Assembly: GCA_030581615.1 (NCBI GenBank)
Contig: JAKTTT010000036.1
Coordinates: 62,001 to 126,000 of the forward strand
Direction of reading: 5' to 3'
Length of the DNA: 64,000 nucleotides
Source: Alloascoidea africana
Taxonomy: Eukaryota; Ascomycota; Alloascoideomycetes; Alloascoideales; Alloascoideaceae
The position numbers were made by a program, and so were the translations under genes. The notes under the pieces were generated by a model. It saw nothing but the letters and a program-made list of their open reading frames with translations. It did no database searches and was not told the DNA's origin. Below, piece by piece: positions 53,296 through 63,544 of this stretch. The stretch's first letter is position 1, and every line of letters begins with the position of its first letter.

Positions 53296-53403
53296 GTTCA
53301 ACTCGAGTACAAACGGAGATGGTTTAGGAAGAATGGCTCATATCGAGTACAATCGTAAATGCTTTAGGAAAAAGAGCTCAACTCGAACAAAAAGGAAAGG
53401 TTT
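53296..53403 (+). repeat. Imperfect 40-bp tandem repeat (about 2.7 copies)
   Basis: Units begin at 53296, 53336 and 53376 with variants of GCTCAACTCGAGTACAA and share GCTTTAGGAA near the end. The first two are about 75 percent identical by eye. Confidence 0.65.
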
Positions 53404-53875
53404 GATTGCTAATTACTGTCATCGTATAAACATATAACACTTTGAATAAAAAGACCAAGCTAAGTTTAGGAATACAAACTAGATTCAATCTTGTAGCCAG
53501 AACAATGCTCAAACTACAACAGAAAGTGACTGATAAGGAGTAATCTAAAAATGAAGTTTGGTTTGACTATTAAAAGAAAGCGATAAGACTATCATGAGTT
53601 GACTTGAACAGACTTGCTAAGTTTCTTCCTCAGACAGTGTTCTCGAGGACATGTCTTCCTTATAGTAGAACAATATATACCGGATATGGTACTAAAGGAT
53701 ACAGGGTCTGAAACCAAAGGTAAAAAAGCGCAACCATATGCTTCTGGGTATTTCTATTAGAATAATCAACTAGAAAAAGCTGCAAAAGTGCTCGTTCTTT
53801 GTAGGTACTAAGAACTTATAATGAGGCAATGGAGAATTATGCTGATAAAAGGATGAATCGTTAAGGTAGTAGGGT

Positions 53876-53902
53876 CCCCAGTGTCATAAATGGACACTGG
53901 GG
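53876..53902. repeat. Perfect 10-bp inverted repeat
   Basis: CCCCAGTGTC and GACACTGGGG are separated by seven bases (ATAAATG). The arms are GC-rich in an AT-rich stretch. It could be a dyad operator or an RNA hairpin; no gene lies within 1.5 kb. Confidence 0.75.
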
Positions 53903-55487
53903 GAAAGTGAACAAATGGGGGAAAAGAGTCTTTCTGTCGGAAGTAAAAATCATTTAGATCGTGTTTATGTTTCCGGGCTATATATTTAATCCCACGCTCA
54001 ATTTATCAAATTCTTTTTGTACTTGGCTATTTTTCTGATACATACTGCTTAATGTTTCAGGTCACAGGTCTTCTACATTCACTAAGGAGATATATTCGCA
54101 GCAAGAAATAGGGGAATGACTCTAGATACGAGAATATGCTTATAACAACCCAACTTCTAAACAAAGTAGTAAATCTAGATCAATACCAAATTCTGGTTTT
54201 CTAGGTCGAAGATAAAGGCCACAAATAAGATTTCAAAAAGAGCTTGCGGAACATGGTCATGTATCGTGCCAAAGTTCTCCCTTCTAGATATTAAGAGCTC
54301 CACTTTTTTGTCCCTTTGACTTTTAGTGAATGATATTTTTCAAGTTTTCACAGAGTAGACGGAAAGTGCTTTTCTGTAAATTCTCCGCTTTCTTCAAGCC
54401 TTCCTAAATTCAGCAGCTTTACTGTGAACCACGTCTTGTTGGTTTGGGCATTCAATTCTACCATTAGGAGAAAACAGAAAATCAAAGGTGGTAGCAGATT
54501 GAGATGGAAACTTAAACATCCACTTTTTGTATGGGACCCCACCTCCCCCACCTTCCCCCAACGATCCGCTCTTCGCTCTGGAAGAAGTTCAGATCCGAGC
54601 CATCAACGCAGTATAAATCAAAGTATGGGAACACAATCTATATGCACTCCCACTTTTCTATAGTGTCAATTATCAATTTATGTCAAGTCATGTCAGGTAT
54701 CCAAGTTGCTCGATAAGAAGACTCAATTCGCCCTACCATTATTGAAGTCTGTCGAGTTTTGCTTTGTAATCCGAGCCGAACTGGATCCCCACGCTTTGTT
54801 GGGGTTAGAATCTACGTCTCGATGAGCAAGTGAACCCTTTCGGTGTTCTTATTGTTGGTTAACGTTCTAAAGGTGCAGCACATAATGTGGAGTACAGATA
54901 GTTAAATAAAGTCTGACTGTTGGATATCTATGCAACTGTTAGATTGCATCTCTTCTCCGATACTGAATCTCAAGCAAGACACACACATCCTAGGACATGT
55001 CTTAGTCCCCCAAAACCTGACAAATCTTTAACCCTTTCGGTTCTTTTCCCCCGCTCAAGTCATCAACTCAGCACAATCTAGTATTGTACCGACCCATGAG
55101 ATGATAAAAGTGGCAAGAGCAAATCTGTCAGAAGCTTAGAGGAATATAGATTTGACCAGAACAAATACAATCAAAGTCAATGTGTTAGGATTTAACTCAA
55201 TTTGCTTGGTTCTTTAAGCCTCATCTCATCCCAATAGAGGACCAGATTCGCACATATCCGATCTCAAATGTTGGGGAAGAGAGAGAGTAATGGAGGAGCA
55301 GATCAAAATGGAGTGGAGACATACATAATCGCTCTTAAAGATTCTTTTTTAAAAAGAAGCAATATAAAAACTAGCAACTCCTCCTCTTTTGTTGGATTGT
55401 TATCTTCTTCCTGACTTTTTTTCCCAAAATAAAATAAACCGTTTAATTGCTACCTCTGGGGTTTTTATCAACGCTGAAATTGACAAG

Positions 55488-57149
55488 ATGGTAGAGAAAT
55501 ACTTGACATCATCACAGCTCCCAAAATATCTGAGATTTTTGCATGGGTCAGATAGAACAATTCCAAAGTCAAGGGTCGTTCTCGTACTTTTGTGCTTTCT
55601 CATGTCTGCCGTGAATTCAGTGGTGAGTTTGCAAACTATTTAAACAGAATAAAACCAGATCTTAACAATTTTTATGAAATAGACTACTGGCTACGATGCA
55701 AGTCTCATGAACGGTATCAACTCTTTGCCTCAGTATCTCCTCTACTTCAACATCACCACTAGGCTACTATCTCTCAATTCAGGTGCCATCTACATTGGTG
55801 CAATCCTCTCATCACTTCTTGTCCAGCCATTCTCAGACCGGATTGGCCGCAAAGCTACCATTTTCATGTCGGCAGTGATCTGTATTATTGGAGCCGTGAT
55901 CCAGACAACAGCCCATGAGGAGGTTCAGTTTGTCTTTGGACGTTGTATCATTGGTTTCGGAGGTCAATTTGCAGCTGGCTCTGCACCCATTCTGATCGCA
56001 GAACTTTGCCCCAAAAACGTACGCGGTTTTGTGCTCGGCTTTTACTATGCTCTTTTCTTTGCCGGTGGAATCGGGGCCGCTGCCGTTACCTATCGGTCCA
56101 TGGACTATTCAGGCACCTGGGCGTGGAGATTGCCCAGTCTGGTCCAAGTTGTTCCCAGCGCGATTTGCCTCCTTAGCATCTTCTTCGTCCCCGAGTCACC
56201 CAGTTGGATGATTTCCCGTGGAGAATATGAGTATGCCAAGAAGGTACACGCTCTCATTGAAAATAAGAGCGGACGTGAGCTGGAAGATTCGTTTGCGCTC
56301 TACGTGGCAACCATCCATGAACAGCGAGAGGTGGTGAAGGACACAAAAACCATCTGGAAAAGCCTTTTCACGACTCGTCCAAATTTGCGACGACTTCTAG
56401 TAACTGTTGCACTGGGCGCAATCATCCCTCTTGGTGGCTCTATTGTTGGCTCATACTACCTCTCCAAGTTTCTGGCAATGGCTGGTGTGCTCAACGTCAA
56501 AGAGCAGCTCAAAATCTTTATGATCTATTCTTGCTGGAGTCTTGTCGTCATCACAATTGGGTCGGCTTGTGTTGATAAACTTGGACGCAAAGTTCAGGCC
56601 GCAATTGGGATTTTTGGCATGATAATCTGCTTCTTTATCCTCGGAGGGCTCGTAAAAAAATACGGTGGAGGTACGAATCAAGATGGAATCCGGGGTACCA
56701 TCGCTATGATTTTCATCTTTAACGGTTTCTTCTGTTTTGGGTTTTTGCCTATGATTGCACTCTATATCCCTGAGATCTTTCCGTTCCGAACAAGAGCAGC
56801 GGGAAATTCAATCTACGTGTTTTCGAACGCGGCATTCGGACTGATTGCAACATTCGTATTGCCATTTGGAATGGATAACTTGGGCTGGAAGTTTTACATA
56901 TTGAATGCTTCGTACAACATCATATTTGTGCCTATTGTACTGTTTGCGTGGGTTGAAACAAAGGGCCAGCCTTTGGAAGAAATTAGTCGATTGTTTGGTG
57001 ATGGTCCAGAGGCTCTCGCCCTTGAAGCGCATCTTCACGAGCTGGAGGAGAAGGCAAAGGATCAACAGGCAAAGCAAGGCGCTGATAGTTATCACAGCAG
57101 CGAGAAGAGCGTTAAAGGCACAACTATGGAGTACGTTGAAACAATTTGA
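55488..57149 (+). CDS. MFS sugar transporter (two exons)
   Basis: Exon 1 (55488..55622, 45 codons) and exon 2 (55683..57149) are joined across a 60-nt intron with GTGAGT at its 5' end, a TTAAC branch-like sequence and TAG. This gives a 533-residue protein. The junction rebuilds the first helix and loop (LMSAVNSV-TTGYDASLMNG), the usual G-[FY]-D-x-S-L-M-N-G of fungal sugar permeases. Motif A is DRIGRK, the central PESPSWM motif follows helix 6, and PEIFPFRTRAAG and WVETKGQPLEEI close the second half. Twelve membrane helices are expected. The closest general type is the fungal lactose/hexose permease group of the sugar porter family. The substrate cannot be read from sequence. It is convergent with a second sugar-type transporter 165 bp away. 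Confidence 0.88.
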
Positions 57150-57313
57150 ATTTTTAGATTCAGTATTTTTTATGAAATAATTTCCTTTCCTCAATGTGAA
57201 GTTTTCTCCCGCAGCTACAAGGACTCAGCTTTGGAGAAAACCTTGGTCATATAAACTGTTAGGCGGAGATTAATGAGACCATTAACTGTTAACTGAATGT
57301 CTTTATCTTAATT

Positions 57314-59077
57314 TCAAAAACTTTTCTTTCCTAGTGCACGTAAAAACTTTCCTTTAGCAAAAGAGCCAATTCCAATGTTAAAAACATAGTCAAGTTCCTC
57401 TAGGGTTCGCCTCTTTGTCTCTGGTACAATCAGATATATCACGAAGAATGCAATCAAGTTCCAAGCTCCGTAGAAATACATCCCACCAGAAGCAGTCATT
57501 GCCGTTTCCATACTGGGCCAGCTCATGCTGACAACAAAGTCCAGAATCCAGTTGAGTGCCATAGCATATGACATTCCAAGCTGTCTTGTTGACATGGGAA
57601 AAATCTCTGCTGGCAAACTCCAAGATATGGGTCCAATTCCCAAGCCAAATCCAATAACAAACACATACATTGCTGTCAAGGACGCCCCTAGTCGGTTTTC
57701 CTTCTCGCTAATGTTTAGTGCCCCTCCAAGCCAAAACATAGCAGCTGTTAGGATCGGGAAGGTGTATAGCATCATTCTCCGTCTGCCATACCGGTCAATG
57801 GTAAGAGAAGAGATGAAGGTGACGAGGAAACAGCCACCTCCAATTCCAATGCTGCCACATAGGGAGGTCTTTTCATCAAAGCTTGCCTTTCGGAGAATCG
57901 TGGAGCTATAGGATACAAGGACGTTCACTCCACAGTATTGCTGCATAAAGACAGCAAAGCTGGCCACATAGAGAGCAAACCTCTGTCTCTTGGTGGACCT
58001 TAGCGCCCTGATCTGTTGTGGAATGGTGAGCCTTTCCAATTCCTGTTCCCGCTCTAAGGACCTGTACAGAATATAAAAATCTCTAGCTCCAGACAATGGG
58101 GTGCTTCTCAATTTGATCATTGACTGTAAGGCCTCGCTAGCCCGTATAGGTCTGCTCTGCCGATTGGCAAGCAACCATCTGGGAGACTCTGGGACGAGAT
58201 ACGTGATGGAGGCTGCAATGAGAGGCGGCACAACAGAAGATCCGATCATAAGTCTCCAAGATATAGGGCCTTTCACTTCGTAGAACGCAACCGCCATAAC
58301 ATTACCCATCATGACTCCGAACGCTACAAATGTCTGCCAAAGCATCAGGTACGATCCTCTATGCAACGCAGGTGACGTCTCTGCCAGGAAAATAGGTGCC
58401 ACCGCGCTGTTGATGCCCATTCCAAGACCCAGGAAGAGTCTTGCAATGAAAAGACAGGCCCAATTCGGCGAGACGGCCTGCCAGATCGAGCCCACAATGC
58501 CAAAGAAACAGGCAACAACTAACGCGTCTCTTCTTCCGATGTGTTTATCCAGGGGTACTGAGATCCAACACCCTAAAACTCCCGCGGAGAGATACGGCGC
58601 GGCAATAACGAGACCCAACAAGCTTGGGTTTGAGTCTAAGCCAAACTGTGACACAAACCGGAGCTGGGCTCCAGCCACTGCTGTCTCATCAATGCCAAAG
58701 TTCACAGCGGCCCAGGCGACAACCACGGCGGCCAGGATCATTGATCGAGAGCTGCCTCGGAATCGGTGATGGACCTCTTTTTCCAGCTTCTTCCTTTCAT
58801 CATTAGAACAAATTTCCTCTTCAATTTCTGTCTTAAGCACTTCTGGTCCCTTATTGGCAAGCTTGGCGCCTCTTTGTAGAATTTGTCTATATTCTTGCAA
58901 TCCTTCTGTTTCCACCAGTTCTTGTACTTTTGCATCCAATTCCTTCTCCGGAAGATTAGTTTGAAAGATCTCTATTGAGCTGACATTAATTGTAGTGGAC
59001 TCTTTATGAGGAAGCTCGGGACTGGAACCTTTTTCCTCGTCAAACTCGATGCTATGACTTGAACGAGGATCTGACAT
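57314..59077 (-). CDS. MFS sugar or polyol transporter
   Basis: The 587-residue protein has a cytosolic N-terminus of about 115 residues of the type seen in inositol-like fungal porters (EICSNDERKKLEKEVHHRFRGSS). Twelve membrane helices follow. Landmarks are GIDETAVAGAQL in the first loop, PLDKHIGRRD (motif A), PESPRWLL after helix 6, QQYCGVNVLVSYSS in helix 7, DRYGRRR, PAEIFPMSTRQLGMSYA and VPETKRRTLEELDYVF. The long N-terminal extension and the helix 7 sequence separate it from its convergent neighbour, so the pair is not a recent tandem duplicate. The substrate could be a hexose, pentose or polyol. The ATG at 59077 begins MSDPRSSHS. Confidence 0.87.
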   Translation of the reverse strand: MSDPRSSHSIEFDEEKGSSPELPHKESTTINVSSIEIFQTNLPEKELDAKVQELVETEGLQEYRQILQRGAKLANKGPEVLKTEIEEEICSNDERKKLEKEVHHRFRGSSRSMILAAVVVAWAAVNFGIDETAVAGAQLRFVSQFGLDSNPSLLGLVIAAPYLSAGVLGCWISVPLDKHIGRRDALVVACFFGIVGSIWQAVSPNWACLFIARLFLGLGMGINSAVAPIFLAETSPALHRGSYLMLWQTFVAFGVMMGNVMAVAFYEVKGPISWRLMIGSSVVPPLIAASITYLVPESPRWLLANRQSRPIRASEALQSMIKLRSTPLSGARDFYILYRSLEREQELERLTIPQQIRALRSTKRQRFALYVASFAVFMQQYCGVNVLVSYSSTILRKASFDEKTSLCGSIGIGGGCFLVTFISSLTIDRYGRRRMMLYTFPILTAAMFWLGGALNISEKENRLGASLTAMYVFVIGFGLGIGPISWSLPAEIFPMSTRQLGMSYAMALNWILDFVVSMSWPSMETAMTASGGMYFYGAWNLIAFFVIYLIVPETKRRTLEELDYVFNIGIGSFAKGKFLRALGKKSF

Positions 59078-59691
59078 TTCTTGGCGCTTGATGAGAAGCC
59101 CAGTGATCTGAGCATTCAGATGGCTATATATCTAGTCGTCTTCACGTAGAATTTCATCTAGAGCTGTTTAATGAGTGATAACCCGAAGCTATTGCGCAAT
59201 ACTCGCTAATAATCTTTAAGGAGCAAACTCTAAGATGCTAAATGATAATACTGTCAGATAAGGAAAGGCGTGGCACACAGGGTTCAGTGGTGACGAAAAA
59301 ACAATCAGTAGAGAACTTCTGCACTACATTTTGGGAGGAGGAAGAAGAAGCCATGGTTCGCAAAAACAAGAACAAGTAGACCCCCTCACCTCGTTTACTT
59401 CAATTGTTTTTTTTGAAATAGAATACCCGAAGATAATAGCATTAACGAGCGAGGGACAAAAATAATTTCATGCGTATCTTAAAGGATACTATAGCATCCT
59501 GATTTACACACTGTATTATAATTATCCTACTTTTCAATTCTTTGTTTTGCATTTGGTTTCTTTCAGATATTCTGTGTCTACTCTTTTTAATTTAACTTAT
59601 CACCTTTAATAAATATCTACTTGCTTATAAATCAGCCAAATGGTATGCTGAAAATCAAGTTATATGATAGTAAATTCGCAAATATGCTGTA
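59078..59691. other. Intergenic, upstream of the minus-strand transporter
   Basis: About 610 bases between this transporter start and the MAE1 stop. It is AT-rich, with no gene or clear motif found. Confidence 0.5.
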
Positions 59692-61641
59692 CTAGAACTG
59701 GTGCGAGGGGTTTCTACCATTATCCACCTTCAACATTGGTCTATAGACAGAATCCCACATCTGGATCTTGACCCAGCTCAAGCAGCTCTCATAATCCTCT
59801 GGAATCTGAACATACTCATCAGTTCCGGGCTTTTTCTCCTTGTCCACTTGGGTCACACCATCCTTGACAGCAGCAAGGATGACAGCGGTTGCAACACGGG
59901 CGCTAACCTCTCGAATGTCCTTAACGTCAGGCAACAGACCAGCATTAGGATCTTTCAGAATTGGAGACATGTTTGCAAGTTCGTTCACTGCTGCTGCAAC
60001 CATATTGTTTGTAATTCGAGTAGCTCTCGACAGCACTGCTCCCAGACCAATTCCAGGGAAGGTAAAGCAGTTGTTGTTTTCCGAGATGTCTTTCCCGTTA
60101 ACAGGCTCGAAAGGAGATCCAGTTGCAATGAGCGCATTGTTGTCTGTCCACCTCAACAAATCTTCTGGGAAGGCTTCATGAAGTCTCGTAGGGTTACTCA
60201 GAGGGAAAATGATGGGCTTTGAAACATGACTGTACATTTCCTTGACAACCTCCTCTGTAAATGCCTTTGGTTGGGTAGAACATCCTATAAGGACATGCGG
60301 CTGAACTTTTTGAACAACTTCAACCAGTTTTCTTCGGTTGACTCCTTCCCACTCGGCGTCATCACAAGCAAAAAGAGCCTGATCTGGCGACATTTTGTTG
60401 CCGTCCGATTTTAGCAAAAGGCCTTGCCTGTCCATCAGTTTGATCTTTTGCCTAGCCTCTTCAATGGGCACTCCGTTCGCAACAAGATTATCCACTATCT
60501 GGAAGGCAATACCAAGACCGGCACTTCCAGCCCCGTAGATCAGAACTCTAATGTCCTGGAGAGGCAATTGTGTAACCTTGAGGGCTGCGGTGATGGAGCT
60601 CATAACAACGGCGCCAGTGCCCTGGATGTCATCGTTGAAGCATGCAAGTTCATTTCTATATGTATTCAGGATCTTTCTAGCGTTGCCAACTCCAAAATCT
60701 TCAAAATGGAGAACAGCACTGGGATATTTTTTCTTGATGACTTGGATAAAGTTGAAGATGAATCTGTCGTAAAGAACACCACGAACTCTTGGGAACTTGT
60801 TTCCGAGGTAGAGCTCATCATTCAGCAGTCTGTCGTTATTCGTTCCAGTGTCCAAAGCTATGGGAATAACTCGTCCAGGATGAATTCCACCGCAAACAGT
60901 CATGAGTGCAAGCTTTGCAATTGCGATTCTAATTCCAGCGGTGCCCTGGTCTCCGATACCCAAGATGCCTTCACCATCCGAAACAACAATGTAGTCAATG
61001 TCCTCGTCACCACCAAAAGGCTCCAGTCTCTTTTCAATTTCTTCTTGCTCTGGGGTTGTAATATCCAAAAAGCATCCCTCTGGTTTACGGAACATGCTTG
61101 AGTATTTCATGATGGCATCTCCTTCAGTCGGAGTGTATATGACATGGAACATCTCCTTGATGTACCTCTTGACAAGCTCATAAAAAAGCACCTTATTCTG
61201 AATTCGCATGCTCGTGCAAAAGTCATTCTTCTGGAGATCTGTTTCCAAAGCACAGTATTGTTGGTATGCCCTAGCGACCTGACGCTCCAACGTGTTTACG
61301 CCCGATGGCAGAAGCCCCTCCAGATGGAAGTTCTTGCGCTCTCGGTCCGAGAACGCGGAGCCCTTATTGTAGAGTGGGGAGTTGAGGAGAGCAAACCCGG
61401 TAAGCGGACATTCGATAGGGCCCTCAACTGAGAGCCTTGTCTGTCTTTGGATTTCCTGTTGTCGAAGCTGATAGTCTATTTGATCGTTCACAGGCGATAC
61501 ACTGGATATTTGACGATTTGGATAGTAGCACTGGAACTGAGAAGTTGTGGATGGTGATCTTAGCCATCTCGTTCCTCTTCTCGAAACTGTCGATTTGAAG
61601 AGGGAGAGCCCTCCTCCTGCGTTGGAGATAGCGATTGCCAT
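59692..61641 (-). CDS. MAE1: Mitochondrial NAD-dependent malic enzyme
   Basis: The 649-residue enzyme decarboxylates malate to pyruvate in the mitochondrion. The first 45 residues are rich in Arg and Ser (SRRGTRWLRSPSTTS), a good presequence. Conserved blocks are GFALLNSPLYNKGSAFSDRE, IYTPTEGDAI, VVSDGEGILGIGDQGTAGI, HFEDFGVGNARKIL, and FNDDIQGTGAVVMSSI with its metal-binding Asp residues. IYGAGSAGLGIAFQI is the nucleotide-binding GxGxxG, and IFPLSNPT, ATGSPF and FPGIGLGAVLS follow. The length is close to the 669 residues of Saccharomyces Mae1. The ATG at 61641 is followed at once by the targeting sequence, which supports this start. Confidence 0.95.
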   Translation of the reverse strand: MAIAISNAGGGLSLFKSTVSRRGTRWLRSPSTTSQFQCYYPNRQISSVSPVNDQIDYQLRQQEIQRQTRLSVEGPIECPLTGFALLNSPLYNKGSAFSDRERKNFHLEGLLPSGVNTLERQVARAYQQYCALETDLQKNDFCTSMRIQNKVLFYELVKRYIKEMFHVIYTPTEGDAIMKYSSMFRKPEGCFLDITTPEQEEIEKRLEPFGGDEDIDYIVVSDGEGILGIGDQGTAGIRIAIAKLALMTVCGGIHPGRVIPIALDTGTNNDRLLNDELYLGNKFPRVRGVLYDRFIFNFIQVIKKKYPSAVLHFEDFGVGNARKILNTYRNELACFNDDIQGTGAVVMSSITAALKVTQLPLQDIRVLIYGAGSAGLGIAFQIVDNLVANGVPIEEARQKIKLMDRQGLLLKSDGNKMSPDQALFACDDAEWEGVNRRKLVEVVQKVQPHVLIGCSTQPKAFTEEVVKEMYSHVSKPIIFPLSNPTRLHEAFPEDLLRWTDNNALIATGSPFEPVNGKDISENNNCFTFPGIGLGAVLSRATRITNNMVAAAVNELANMSPILKDPNAGLLPDVKDIREVSARVATAVILAAVKDGVTQVDKEKKPGTDEYVQIPEDYESCLSWVKIQMWDSVYRPMLKVDNGRNPSHQF

Positions 61642-62657
61642 ATTTGACTAGTTTGGTTGGTTGTTGGGTTTCTTGCTTTTTTGAGGTACTAAAGGAGGAC
61701 AGCTTTCAATTGATTGCTAAAAACGCAAAAACTGTGAAATGGAAAGAGGAGAGGTAAAAAAAGAACAACAGAAATGCAGAAACAAGGAAGTGTAGAACTT
61801 GCAATAAACAGTACAAAAAATTGGGTTTTCCTGCTTCTTTCGCTTTTGTGTTTTGTAGACAAAGCTTAGCTGAGTTTATTCGTGTTTATTTTGTCCTGGT
61901 GAAGTCACTTCTGCGGTTGGTACGCCCGTGCATACGCAGAGAGAAGGAAGGAGAGAGAAAGGAAAAGAGAAAGAGAAAGGCCGAGGAGGAATATAAAGAG
62001 GAAATTACCGACGGTGGATTGGACCATCTTCAAGTTCAAAGACAGATGTTGAGGTATATTGTGTGTTCCTCATCACCAGATTCAAAACCCAGATCCAAGC
62101 AGACTGATCCCCGTTATCCGGCGTGAAATCGTAATAATTCGCACTTCCCAGGTTTCCTCGGCCGCGGACTCCGCTCTACTCCATCCATCGCCATCGCCAT
62201 CTCCATTTGCAAGGTCTGGTAGTCTGAACTATGGCACGGAGAGAAGGATCTTACTGAATAATTTGGGTATACCCCTCCTATGCAACTTTGAAGAGTTTTA
62301 TCTATCTATCTCAAGGGCACGTGTAAGACAAAACGATCACCAGATAATGAGGCTGTTTCGTACCTTGGTTTTGCGTCTTGCTTTGCTTCTGGCGGTCATC
62401 CTAGTAGCAGTCCAACTATCCAAATTCATGTAACGTGTTGTACCAGACAGCACCTGAGCTGTCCTCGACTTTGGATACTGCTCTGTGCCGCACAAAATGA
62501 AAAAACGGGTTGGTTAGGCGTTAGTAGACCGCACCAGGTTATCAGCCACTAGCATTACTAACCAAGACCAAAATACCGTTTAGATAGGCCCTGCCTTTTT
62601 TCTCTTCATCAGCATCATCCTTTCAAAAAGTCTAGAGTACATACAGAGATAAAAATA
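61642..62657. other. Intergenic with a possible tail-anchor ORF
   Basis: About 1 kb between MAE1 and a small membrane-protein gene. A purine-rich tract lies near 61930-62000. A plus-strand frame ending at 62433 closes with MRLFRTLVLRLALLLAVILV, like a tail anchor, but the only in-frame ATG (62347) leaves just 28 codons. The longer frame starts at TTG, so I do not call a gene. An unseen 5' exon would be needed. Confidence 0.35.
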
Positions 62658-63197
62658 ATGGATCCAAAGGTGGCTCTTCGACACTGGATAGCAGTGGGTC
62701 TTATATCCTGTGTCCTGTTGCTGCTAGGGTTTATCAGGAAGTATAGGACTGAATCAAATCAAACCATCAACAAGCTGACGACAGTTTTTTATTGTTTGAC
62801 CGCAACTTGTACTCTTATTGCGTTTTGGGTTAGTGAAGGGTCTAATACTCTCAAGGTCACACAAGTCAAGACAGAAAAGAAGAAATTGATCAGAAGCACA
62901 AATGAAGAGAACATTGAGAGGCTCATTGTGACAGCTGAGCTTGAAATTGAGAGGGCGAAGAGCCATCTACTTTTAATTCGATGGCGCTATCTACAATCTA
63001 TCACTGTCCTGTTCTTATTTATTGAGCTGTTTATTATTCGATTGTCGCTCCCAAAGAGCAATTCTGCGATAGATTGGGTTCAAATTGGACTTGGAGGCGC
63101 TGGAATAATATCTAGTTGTCCGATGATTGTGTCATCTTTTGTACGACTAAGAAAACAAAAAGGCGTTTCGCTACAAGACGAAGTGCCATTGGGGTAG
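62658..63197 (+). CDS. Small multi-pass membrane protein of unknown function
   Basis: I do not recognise this 179-residue protein. It has a membrane helix at about 10-27 (WIAVGLISCVLLLLGF) and a second at about 42-60 (FYCLTATCTLIAFWVS). A charged, probably coiled stretch follows at 68-108 (KTEKKKLIRSTNEENIERLIVTAELEIERAK), then helices at about 114-131 (TVLFLFIELFIIRLSL) and 140-160. The tail is basic. Four helices with a charged loop between the second and third fit an integral membrane protein of internal or plasma membranes. The downstream gene at 63545 has the same layout, which suggests a related pair. The ATG at 62658 has AAAAATA before it, a good yeast start context. Confidence 0.6.
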   Translation: MDPKVALRHWIAVGLISCVLLLLGFIRKYRTESNQTINKLTTVFYCLTATCTLIAFWVSEGSNTLKVTQVKTEKKKLIRSTNEENIERLIVTAELEIERAKSHLLLIRWRYLQSITVLFLFIELFIIRLSLPKSNSAIDWVQIGLGGAGIISSCPMIVSSFVRLRKQKGVSLQDEVPLG

Positions 63198-63544
63198 CTA
63201 CTTGCTCAGATTTTACCGAATTTCTAATACTCTTTCTAATATGATTATGCTCTTGTGTTACTATGCAAGTCTCAAACTTAATTACATACACGAAGTGTTC
63301 CTCCGAACAAGATGTAAAAGTTGTAGAGTATCAATTCATCTCCCTGAAGCTTGGAGCTTGCGATCCGGAAAATTCAAAAGCTTACTCAAGATTCCAATAT
63401 ACCAAATCTGGCGCGTAAAACCCAACCTGCATGAGACTATCTTTTTAACTAGTCCTCCTTCTCCCTCCTTCTCGTTTTCTTTTTATTGTTCACTTTCCCT
63501 CACATTAAACAACATTTTTTTCCTTGAACGTTGACATACTGAAA
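63198..63544. other. Intergenic between the two small membrane-protein genes
   Basis: About 350 bases; a CT-rich tract at 63450-63500 precedes the next gene, as in many yeast promoters. No other feature is seen. Confidence 0.5.

Larger units (their letters stand above)
51552..55487. other. Long divergent intergenic region (3.9 kb)
   Basis: No gene is supported between the stomatin gene and the sugar transporter, which diverge. A GC-rich patch at about 51690-51960 stands out from AT-rich surroundings and supports ORFs on both strands (51619-51867 minus, 51683-52015 plus). Neither is recognisable. Repeats and a hairpin further right are listed separately. Confidence 0.5.

Noticed and set aside
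62059-62433. 124-codon ORF with a hydrophobic C-terminus
   Set aside because: It lacks an ATG except 28 codons before the end. A tail-anchored protein would need an exon I cannot see.
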